This document shows, one piece after another, positions 1 to 5,296 of a DNA stretch of 8,631 bases. Source of the DNA: Alphaproteobacteria bacterium (GTDB lineage Bacteria; Pseudomonadota; Alphaproteobacteria; Rhizobiales; Beijerinckiaceae); NCBI GenBank assembly GCA_009920595.1, contig RFZR01000057.1:1-8631 (forward strand), written 5' to 3'. Every line of letters starts with the position of its first letter. Positions within the stretch are counted from its first letter, which is position 1. The translations under genes and the position numbers were made by a program. The notes under the pieces are model-generated. The model had not been told where the DNA came from and did not search any database. It saw only the letters and a program-made list of their open reading frames with translations.

Positions 1-312
1 AAGAACTTGCTTGCCACCTGTGCAGACAATGGTTTGCGACGGCTTATAGTCGAGACCGTTTTCGCGCTTGAATTTTTTTGAAATCGCTTCACGCAGGGGC
101 TGAATGCCCGCGACCGGTGTGTATTTGGTCTCGCCGCGCTGGATGGCCTCAATCGCCGCCTTCTTGATGTTGTCGGGCGTATCGAAATCCGGCTCGCCAA
201 CCGAGAGCGAAATGATCTCGCGACCTTGCGCTTTCAAATCGCGCGCCTTCTGCGTCACCGCAATCGTGGCGGAAGGCTTCACGCGGGACAAAGCATCAGC
301 AAGAAAGGCCAT
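1..312 (-). CDS. aatA: Aspartate aminotransferase, N-terminal part (gene runs off the left edge)
   Basis: PLP-dependent enzyme that exchanges the amino group between aspartate and 2-oxoglutarate, in the cytoplasm. The 104 codons in the window read MAFLADALSRVKPSAT, then SLSVGEPDFDTPDNI (residues about 36-50), GETKYTPVAGI (58-68) and CTGGKQ near the edge. These match the N-terminal arm and start of the large domain of class-I aspartate aminotransferases of the Rhizobiales type. The catalytic lysine and C-terminal two thirds lie outside the window. The ATG at 312 is supported by GGAG at 324-321, eight bases upstream. The gene is divergent from the small secreted-peptide gene at 579. A C+G-rich 5-bp hairpin (381-395) lies in its probable leader. 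I saw no convincing promoter. Very sure of the family; the exact subgroup (aspartate only, or aspartate/prephenate) cannot be settled from this fragment. Confidence 0.93.
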   Translation of the reverse strand, partial: MAFLADALSRVKPSATIAVTQKARDLKAQGREIISLSVGEPDFDTPDNIKKAAIEAIQRGETKYTPVAGIQPLREAISKKFKRENGLDYKPSQTIVCTGGKQVL

Positions 313-470
313 GGGGAACACTCCGGATCGGGCGAACATGGAAACGCCGAGGAAACAGAAAAACTCGGATGTCCCTAATGCCCCGCCTCTCGGGGAGCAA
401 GAGCCACACCCTTGTTTTGCCCGTATTTCCGCGGCATCGGTCGGCTTAAATCTTAACAAACTTTAATAAC

Positions 471-499
471 CATGACGCAAATTTAATCTCTTTGTCATG
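471..499. promoter_or_regulatory. Imperfect dyad in the aatA / small-peptide divergent region
   Basis: CATGAC (471-476) is mirrored by GTCATG (494-499). With a two-base bulge the arms extend to nine pairs through AAA/TTT. The surrounding bases (440-500) are A+T-rich, unlike most of the flanking DNA, as expected of a divergent promoter region. It could be an operator or a transcript hairpin. No clean -35/-10 pair was found for either gene here. Confidence 0.3.
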
Positions 500-533
500 G
501 GGTTAGAAGAATTGCCGCGGTAAATTTGAGAGA

Positions 534-554
534 GATCAGGCGAATCGTCTGATC
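534..554 (+). promoter_or_regulatory. Leader hairpin just upstream of the small-peptide RBS
   Basis: GATCAGGCG (534-542) pairs with CGTCTGATC (546-554) over nine pairs including one G-U, with a three-base AAT loop. It is followed by GAGATTTTTC and then the AAAGGA ribosome-binding site at 565-570. A stable hairpin ending 10 bases before the RBS could protect the 5' end or modulate translation. The short T run also gives it a weak terminator look. Confidence 0.4.
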
Positions 555-578
555 GAGATTTTTCAAAGGAATAGGACC

Positions 579-722
579 ATGATCCGCCACATCGCCACCG
601 GCCTCGTCGTTGCCGGCCTTGCACTCGCCCCGTCTTTCGCTTTCGCCAAAACCTACAAGACACAAAAGACCTGCGTGAAACATCACATGGTCTGGAAAGA
701 CGGCAAGTGCCACAAGGCCTGA
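579..722 (+). CDS. Small secreted lysine-rich peptide with two cysteines (47 aa), unknown function
   Basis: Reads MIRHIATGLVVAGLALAPSF for its first 20 residues: a short basic N-end, a hydrophobic core (about 5-18), and an AFA cleavage signal at 21-23. It is therefore predicted to be exported through Sec. The mature peptide would be only 24 residues, with seven Lys, three His, one Asp and two Cys (C32 and C44) around HHMVWKDGK. It is thus strongly basic and could form one disulfide or bind a metal; neither is shown. AAAGGA at 565-570 gives good RBS spacing of eight bases, and a strong terminator follows 36 bases after the stop, so it looks like a genuine single-gene transcript despite its size. 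I do not recognise a named family. Small exported Cys/Lys peptides of this type do occur as hypothetical proteins in Rhizobiales (recollection, not checked). Confidence 0.7.
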   Translation: MIRHIATGLVVAGLALAPSFAFAKTYKTQKTCVKHHMVWKDGKCHKA

Positions 723-758
723 GGCCTTTCGCTTCATGACCGCGCCCAGCGGCTCGTC

Positions 759-790
759 AAAGGCCCGGTTGATCCGGGCCTTTTCTTTTT
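759..790 (+). terminator. Rho-independent terminator after the small-peptide gene
   Basis: AAAGGCCCGG (759-768) pairs perfectly with CCGGGCCTTT (774-783) around a five-base TTGAT loop. The run TTTTCTTTTT (781-790) follows directly. It ends the 579-722 transcript and insulates uvrB, which therefore must have its own promoter in the roughly 50 bases that follow, or be reached by read-through. Confidence 0.93.
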
Positions 791-791
791 A

Positions 792-804
792 GCGTGAGTC
801 ACGC
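792..804. promoter_or_regulatory. Perfect 13-bp palindrome with a GANTC site ahead of uvrB
   Basis: GCGTGAGTCACGC is a perfect 6+1+6 dyad located between the upstream terminator and the uvrB start. Its centre is GAGTC (796-800), and a second GANTC (GACTC, 822-826) lies 26 bases on. GANTC is the target of the CcrM adenine methyltransferase of alphaproteobacteria. The site could be an operator or a methylation-sensitive element; chance is not excluded. Confidence 0.3.
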
Positions 805-841
805 CTCATGCACCTTGCCCCGACTCCTCTGAAAGGCCATT

Positions 842-3517
842 TTGTCTTCCATGGCCAAAACACCCAAACCCACCGGCAAGGCGTCAAAGCCTGACCTGAA
901 GCCGCTTGATGAACATCTCGCCGCTTTGCTGAACCCGGCGCTCACCACCGAGCGACAGGCGAAAGCAAGCGCGCGCGCCGGAAAATTGAGCGGCCGCACG
1001 GAAGGCTTCGGCGAGGCTCCACAAGCGGGCTATAGCGCCGATGTGTCAGTGCGGGATCCGAAGCTCAAAGCGGCTTTGGGACTGCCAGAGATTCCGCCTG
1101 AAGGCCCGCATCGCGGTGACCGCATTCGCGACAAGGATATTTCCCGCGAAGCGATGTTGAAGGATGCGCCACGTCGCGTGCGCCAAGGCAATGTGAAGCG
1201 CGATGCGGAGGAAGAGGAAGAAGCGACACGTTTAGGCTCGGGCGCAACCGCTGTTGCACTCAAAGAATTGCTCGAAGGGGGCGATCCGCGTTTTCGGGGG
1301 CGGACCGATTGGACGCCGCATCGTCCCGCGCGCCCCGAAAAGAGCGAAGGCGGCATCCGCTTCGATTTGATCTCCGAATATAAACCCGCAGGCGATCAAC
1401 CCACCGCGATCAAAGAACTCGTTTCGGGTATTGAACAAAATGAGCGCGATCAGGTTCTGCTCGGTGTCACGGGTTCCGGCAAAACTTTTACAATGGCGCA
1501 AGTGATTGCCGAGACGCAGCGCCCGGCCCTCATTCTCGCGCCAAACAAAACACTCGCCGCGCAGCTTTATGGCGAGTTCAAAAGCTTCTTTCCGAATAAT
1601 GCGGTTGAGTATTTCGTTTCTTATTATGATTACTATCAGCCCGAAGCCTATGTGCCGCGCACCGATACATTCATCGAAAAAGAATCAACCATCAATGAAC
1701 AGATCGACCGAATGCGCCATGCGGCGACGCGCGCATTACTCGAACGCGATGACGTGATCATCGTCGCATCGGTCTCGTGTATTTACGGTATCGGTTCGGT
1801 TGAAACCTATACGGCGATGACGTTCTCGGTGAAAATGGGGGAAAGCGTTTCACAACGCCAGCTCATCGCCGATCTTGTCGCACTTCAATATAAGCGTTCA
1901 GGCGGCGATTTTATTCGCGGCTCGTTCCGTGTGCGCGGCGACATCATCGAAGTCTTTCCCGCCCACTATGAAGACCGCGCCTGGCGCATTTCCATGTTTG
2001 GCGACGAAGTGGAATCGATTGTCGAATTCGATCCGCTGACCGGCAACAAAACCGCCGATCTCGAACAAGTTAAAGTCTATGCCAATTCGCATTATGTGAC
2101 GCCGCGCCCCACATTGCTGCAATCGATCAAAGGCATCAAAGACGAGTTGAAACATCGGCTCGATGATTTGATCCGCTCCGGCCGACTGCTTGAAGCGCAG
2201 CGTCTCGAGCAGCGCACTCTGTTTGATCTCGAAATGTTAGAGGCCACCGGTGTGTGCCAAGGCATTGAAAATTATTCGCGCTATTTGACGGGCCGTAAAC
2301 CGGGTGAGCCACCGCCGACACTCTTTGAATATCTGCCCGACAATGCGCTTGTGTTCACGGATGAAAGCCATGTCACGGTGCCGCAAATTGGCGGCATGTA
2401 TCGCGGCGACTTCCGTCGCAAAGCGACGCTTGCCGAATATGGTTTTCGTTTGCCTTCCTGTCTCGACAATCGTCCCTTACGCTTTGAAGAGTGGAACGCG
2501 ATGCGCCCGCAGACCGTGCATGTGTCTGCAACGCCCGGCGAATGGGAGTTGGAGCAATCAGGCGGCGTGTTTGTTGAACAAGTCATTCGACCCACAGGCC
2601 TCATTGATCCCGAAGTCATTATTCGCCCTGCCCGCGCACAAGTCGATGATCTCTTAGGCGAAGTCCGCGAAGTCGCCGCGCGCGGCTATCGCACGCTTGT
2701 GACTGTGCTCACAAAGCGCATGGCCGAAGACCTCACCGAATATCTGCACGAAAACAATGTGCGCGTGCGCTATATGCATTCTGACATCGACACGATTGAA
2801 CGCATCGAAATCATTCGCGACTTACGGCTCGGCACATTTGACGTACTGGTCGGAATCAATCTCTTGCGCGAAGGTCTTGATATTCCCGAATGCGCGCTCG
2901 TTGCCATTCTTGATGCCGACAAAGAAGGCTTCCTGCGATCTGAAACATCGTTGATCCAGACCATCGGCCGCGCGGCGCGTAATGTCGACGGCAAGGTCGT
3001 GCTCTATGCCGACAAGATGACCGGCTCGATGGAACGTGCGATTGCCGAAACCAATCGCCGCCGTGAAAAGCAGAAGTCCTATAATGAAGCAAACGGCATC
3101 ACGCCGGAAACGATCAAGCGTGGCATCGCCGATATCCTCGAGAGTGTCTATGAGCGCGATCATGTGCAGGTCGATACGGGCCTCGCCGACAAGCCTGTCG
3201 CAGGACACAATCTCAAACTCACACTTGCGGATTTGGAAAAGAAAATGCGCGAGGCGGCGGCCAATCTCGAATTCGAAACGGCAGCGCGTTTGCGCGACGA
3301 AATCAAACGTTTGGAAGCGACCGAGCTTGCCATTGCCGATGACCCGCTTGCACGACAATCCGATGTTGAAGACAAAGCCGGACGCTTCAAAGGCGAGCGC
3401 ACCTATGGCGCCGCTGCCAATCTCCCACCGACCCGCGCACACAAACCCACCGATGACGATATGGGCCCGCATAATTGGGGCGGTGGTGAGGCAAAGCCGA
3501 AGGCGAGGAAGAGGTAA
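842..3517 (+). CDS. uvrB: UvrABC excinuclease subunit B
   Basis: UvrB is the damage-verifying helicase-like subunit of nucleotide excision repair; it is loaded by UvrA and recruits UvrC for incision. Numbering from TTG 842: Walker A GVTGSGKT at 208-215; the damage-probing beta-hairpin YYDYYQPEAYVP at 261-272; motif II DESH at 507-510; motif VI QTIGRAARN at 706-714; C-terminal UVR domain (UvrC contact) about 795-825. The core starts near residue 170 (GGIRFDLISEYKPAGDQPT), so the protein has about 170 extra N-terminal residues rich in charge, including GEAPQAGYS. It also has a 66-residue tail with DMGPHNWGGGE and a basic end. Both extensions are typical of alphaproteobacterial UvrB; E. coli UvrB is about 670 residues. 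Start choice: AAAGG (832-836) sits five bases before TTG 842 but 14 before ATG 851, so TTG fits the RBS better; the ATG would give 888 residues. No alphaproteobacterial SOS box (GTTC-N7-GTTC) is visible in 723-841. Confidence 0.97.
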   Translation: MSSMAKTPKPTGKASKPDLKPLDEHLAALLNPALTTERQAKASARAGKLSGRTEGFGEAPQAGYSADVSVRDPKLKAALGLPEIPPEGPHRGDRIRDKDISREAMLKDAPRRVRQGNVKRDAEEEEEATRLGSGATAVALKELLEGGDPRFRGRTDWTPHRPARPEKSEGGIRFDLISEYKPAGDQPTAIKELVSGIEQNERDQVLLGVTGSGKTFTMAQVIAETQRPALILAPNKTLAAQLYGEFKSFFPNNAVEYFVSYYDYYQPEAYVPRTDTFIEKESTINEQIDRMRHAATRALLERDDVIIVASVSCIYGIGSVETYTAMTFSVKMGESVSQRQLIADLVALQYKRSGGDFIRGSFRVRGDIIEVFPAHYEDRAWRISMFGDEVESIVEFDPLTGNKTADLEQVKVYANSHYVTPRPTLLQSIKGIKDELKHRLDDLIRSGRLLEAQRLEQRTLFDLEMLEATGVCQGIENYSRYLTGRKPGEPPPTLFEYLPDNALVFTDESHVTVPQIGGMYRGDFRRKATLAEYGFRLPSCLDNRPLRFEEWNAMRPQTVHVSATPGEWELEQSGGVFVEQVIRPTGLIDPEVIIRPARAQVDDLLGEVREVAARGYRTLVTVLTKRMAEDLTEYLHENNVRVRYMHSDIDTIERIEIIRDLRLGTFDVLVGINLLREGLDIPECALVAILDADKEGFLRSETSLIQTIGRAARNVDGKVVLYADKMTGSMERAIAETNRRREKQKSYNEANGITPETIKRGIADILESVYERDHVQVDTGLADKPVAGHNLKLTLADLEKKMREAAANLEFETAARLRDEIKRLEATELAIADDPLARQSDVEDKAGRFKGERTYGAAANLPPTRAHKPTDDDMGPHNWGGGEAKPKARKR

Positions 3518-3616
3518 TTTGCAGGAGCTGTTATATCTTTACCCAGCGACATGTCAGAGCCATAATCTGTCAGTTGTCGTGAATCCTGCGCAATCAAGCG
3601 GATAGAAGCCGCAATC

Positions 3617-4291
3617 TTATTTGCATCGTGCTTCAATACTTCCCTCATGGAACGAGTTATAATTCCCGTCAGCCCGTGCTTTTAAGATAAAATAATAATT
3701 ACCCGCGCCAACTGTAACACGTTTGACTTTTGGATTGGATCCCAAAAAAGCGCTGTCGACATAATTCATAAGATCATCTTCAATCCGCCAACCATAGTTG
3801 AAACCCGTCATGCGGCCGTTCAAAATAAAAATTTCGCAAACTCTTGAAACATGAAATGGAAACCGTCTCTCCGGATTTCCGACTGTCGAAACCGTACCAG
3901 ACACATCAAATGATTTATTTGTAATATCCGGAAATTCTGTCGTGATTGGAGTGAGCCGCTTGTTGAGATCAAGGCTTCCGCTTGTGCGATCAAGCTGATA
4001 GCGTCTGGCTAAGCATTCTTGAAAAATTGAATAGGCTTTTAACCTGTCAGATTCCGGAAATATATTCAGAAAAGCTTGCAAATCCAATCGGGAATTTCCC
4101 TGCACCGCTTCTTCAGCGCGTTCCGAAACACTTCGATTGATTTTGACATTATACTGGGTTCCGCACTCGGCTAAAGTCGTCGAAAAGCCGGAATGAGGAT
4201 CATTATTTTGTGCGCTTACTTCAATCGGGAATTGACTGATTAGCATCAATACACTCGTCAGAAGAAAAAAGAAGCGGAAATACGACATCAT
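3617..4291 (-). CDS. Exported four-cysteine protein of unknown function (224 aa)
   Basis: Begins with a Sec signal peptide: residues 4-20 are strongly hydrophobic (FFFLLTSVLMLI), with a VSA cleavage site at 25-27. The mature part has four cysteines (C43, C93, C152, C223), enough for two disulfides. Residues about 45-105 look helical and charged. Residues about 125-222 look beta-rich, with an aromatic stretch GNYYFILKARADGNYNSF near the end. The first of two adjacent ATGs (4291) lies six bases after AAGGA (4302-4298). Its ATG overlaps the TGA of the membrane-protein gene upstream by four bases (ATGA), so the two are translationally coupled and probably act together in the envelope. It converges on uvrB, with 99 bases between the two stops and no clear terminator. 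G+C is low: 25 of 60 bases in 3661-3720. I do not recognise the family. Confidence 0.7.
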   Translation of the reverse strand: MMSYFRFFFLLTSVLMLISQFPIEVSAQNNDPHSGFSTTLAECGTQYNVKINRSVSERAEEAVQGNSRLDLQAFLNIFPESDRLKAYSIFQECLARRYQLDRTSGSLDLNKRLTPITTEFPDITNKSFDVSGTVSTVGNPERRFPFHVSRVCEIFILNGRMTGFNYGWRIEDDLMNYVDSAFLGSNPKVKRVTVGAGNYYFILKARADGNYNSFHEGSIEARCK

Positions 4292-4485
4292 GTTTTGTCC
4301 TTGATCGTCAACGATCCGAGAAATCCCACCAGCCCACCTGCAACAATCTTCAAAATATCAAGCAATGTTTCCGAAACTGATTGCCTGAGAAAAACATCGG
4401 TGAAATGTGACGTGAAATAGATCGCGACTAACAGCATAAAGAGAACAAAAATAAACATCAGAACGATAAATTTTGAATTGATCAT
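4288..4485 (-). CDS. Small two-segment membrane protein (65 aa), unknown function
   Basis: Has two hydrophobic stretches. Residues about 6-24 (FIVLMFIFVLFMLLVAIYF) form a clear membrane helix, and about 44-60 (ILKIVAGGLVGFLGSL) a glycine-rich second one, with a short amphipathic linker and a charged KDKT tail. The start at 4485 has only a weak RBS (AGG about ten bases upstream). It is first in a two-gene unit with the exported protein (ATGA overlap) and lies 92 bases after the -10 of a good promoter (4577-4605). The size and two-helix layout resemble holin-like or accessory membrane proteins, but nothing in the sequence fixes a function. Bases 4381-4440 hold 24 G+C of 60, well below the neighbouring core genes. 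Confidence 0.65.
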   Translation of the reverse strand: MINSKFIVLMFIFVLFMLLVAIYFTSHFTDVFLRQSVSETLLDILKIVAGGLVGFLGSLTIKDKT

Positions 4486-4566
4486 ACTCGGATAGCCTGC
4501 AAAATTTTACCGCGTATTGAAGGATCACCGCCGCGTTAAAGTCCCGGCAACAAAGACCTCTGCACC

Positions 4567-4606
4567 ATTGACTTAAATTAAATCGAATACATGACGCTAA
4601 GTCAAT
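4567..4606. repeat. Perfect 9-bp inverted repeat bracketing the promoter
   Basis: ATTGACTTA (4567-4575) and TAAGTCAAT (4598-4606) are exact inverse complements, separated by 22 bases. One arm includes the -35 box; the other lies between the -10 box and the expected transcription start. Arm centres are 31 bp apart, about three helical turns. This suits a dimeric repressor that occupies both ends of the promoter, but no regulator is identified. Confidence 0.45.
4577..4605 (-). promoter_or_regulatory. Sigma-70-type promoter for the membrane/exported protein pair
   Basis: On the minus strand TTGACT (4605-4600, five of six consensus bases) is followed by a 17-base spacer and TTTAAT (4582-4577, five of six). 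Transcription would begin near 4570, giving a leader of about 85 nt before the ATG at 4485. This is the best match to a housekeeping promoter in the islet. Confidence 0.6.
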
Positions 4607-4700
4607 TCATAACCCAAATTTGACATGCGCCGCCGTAGACGGGCTCCTTTTTGGGATCTCATTAGGAATTCATCATCGTCAGCCACGGACAGACAATCCG

Positions 4701-4925
4701 TTACGCGCTTTGCTTCACCCTGATCTTCAATTTCCCTGCCTCAAATGACAATTGCTCCAATTGTTCTGCAAGATCGACAAAGACTTGCCGGTCTTCGGCC
4801 GTGACGTTTTCAAGGTCTTGATCGGCGAGCTCTTTGGCAAAATCCAAAACCGCTTGCGAAAAAATGATCATGACATGCGCGTTGTAACGCAGCGAATACC
4901 CTTTTGGATAGGAATCAAAAAACAT
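4701..4925 (-). CDS. Hypothetical 74-aa protein downstream of a structured leader RNA
   Basis: The ATG at 4925 lies three bases after CGGGGTGT (4936-4929), the only G-rich RBS candidate; the GGGGTG within it ends five bases before the ATG. The protein starts MFFDSYPKGYSLRYNAHVMI, and from about residue 21 is an amphipathic, acidic helical segment (FSQAVLDFAKELADQDLENV, then AEQLEQLSFEAGKLKIRV). It is probably soluble, perhaps a small helical adaptor; no family is recognised. A GTG at 4997 would add 24 residues, but these are read through RNA hairpins and look unlike protein. An internal ATG at 4868 is also possible. The ribosome-binding stretch is complementary to a segment of the leader, so translation is probably regulated by RNA pairing. 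No good terminator follows. Confidence 0.5.
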   Translation of the reverse strand: MFFDSYPKGYSLRYNAHVMIIFSQAVLDFAKELADQDLENVTAEDRQVFVDLAEQLEQLSFEAGKLKIRVKQSA

Positions 4926-4928
4926 GGC

Positions 4929-5145
4929 ACACCCCGCTTCTGTGAAAGAACGACCCCAGCGTGAGCCACGCTGGAGTCGGGGTGTTAGAACAGCCACTGC
5001 AATATGGCCGCGACGCTTTTAGTCTCGCGACCTGGACATGACGCCGCCACCCCGACGTTTTGGCGTCAGGGCAGTTTGGTATCGGCAGATGCGCTGCCGA
5101 TTGCAGTGGGGTGTTCTACGCCCCGGGTCATGATGTGCATGACCT
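4929..5145 (-). ncRNA. Structured leader RNA, candidate C4/CI-type antisense immunity RNA
   Basis: Read 5' to 3' on the minus strand: a perfect 7-bp hairpin (5144-5126); a long closing stem between 5124-5100 and 5003-4979 (ten, seven and four pairs separated by small internal defects); inside it three hairpins, at 5100-5082 (7 bp), 5068-5039 (7 bp, 16-base loop) and 5032-5006 (8 pairs, one G-U); then the terminator-like hairpin. The segment CACCCCGAC (4984-4976) is perfectly complementary to the loop bases GTCGGGGTG (5056-5048), and ACACCCCG (4985-4978) to CGGGGTGT (4936-4929) just before the ATG at 4925. AACACCCC also recurs at 5115-5108. Two of three non-canonical pairs are wobbles only on the minus strand, and the promoter and ORF agree with that strand. 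Phage P1 C4 and P4 CI RNAs use one segment complementary to an upstream and a downstream site in the same way; the match here is by architecture, not by alignment. Confidence 0.5.
4944..4979 (-). terminator. Terminator-like hairpin inside the leader RNA
   Basis: On the minus strand, positions 4979-4967 pair with 4963-4951: 13 positions, twelve Watson-Crick pairs plus one T-G, with a three-base GCT loop. TTCTTTC (4950-4944) follows. The T run is weak, so termination would be partial or the hairpin may be a processing site. The outer CGAC of its left arm is shared with the antisense segment described for the leader RNA, so the two structures compete. Confidence 0.45.
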
Positions 5146-5151
5146 TAGGGA

Positions 5152-5180
5152 AGAATAGCAGACCCCACGCATAAATCCAA
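5152..5180 (-). promoter_or_regulatory. Probable promoter of the structured leader RNA
   Basis: TTGGAT (5180-5175), a 17-base spacer, and TATTCT (5157-5152) preceded by TG (extended -10, TGCTATTCT). The predicted start, near 5145, falls on the first base before the 5' hairpin of the structured RNA, which supports both calls. Confidence 0.5.
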
Positions 5181-5296
5181 TCGCCCAACGCTTCGCGCGT
5201 GAGGAGGCAAAACTAAAAGCGCCGGCTTGTTACACGTTTAAGTTGTAAGGGAAGATTTTAATGAATGCGGGATTCTTGAGATGCGAAGCACCCGAC

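Noticed and set aside
104..466. 120-residue plus-strand ORF
   Set aside because: Antisense to aspartate aminotransferase and its leader; a shadow.
723..841. SOS (LexA) box ahead of uvrB
   Set aside because: No GTTC-N7-GTTC or GAAC-N7-GAAC pattern could be found.
2822..3472. 216-residue minus-strand ORF inside uvrB
   Set aside because: It is antisense to highly conserved UvrB helicase motifs and the UVR domain; a reading-frame shadow.
3518..3616. Terminator between the convergent uvrB and exported-protein genes
   Set aside because: Only a 4-bp GCGG/CCGC stem near 3598-3612 followed by a poor T stretch; too weak to call.
3403..3648. 81-residue minus-strand ORF across the uvrB end
   Set aside because: It overlaps both the uvrB tail and the end of the exported-protein gene in a different frame, with no recognisable content.
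4752..4964. Plus-strand 70-residue ORF opposite the 74-aa gene
   Set aside because: It looks moderately protein-like, but the promoter, structured RNA and neighbouring genes all point to the minus strand and it has no supporting RBS.
4701..4997. 98-residue version of the 74-aa ORF starting at GTG 4997
   Set aside because: The extra 24 codons are read through the closing stem and terminator-like hairpin, have an odd Arg-rich composition and no RBS; ATG 4925 with the G-rich site is simpler.
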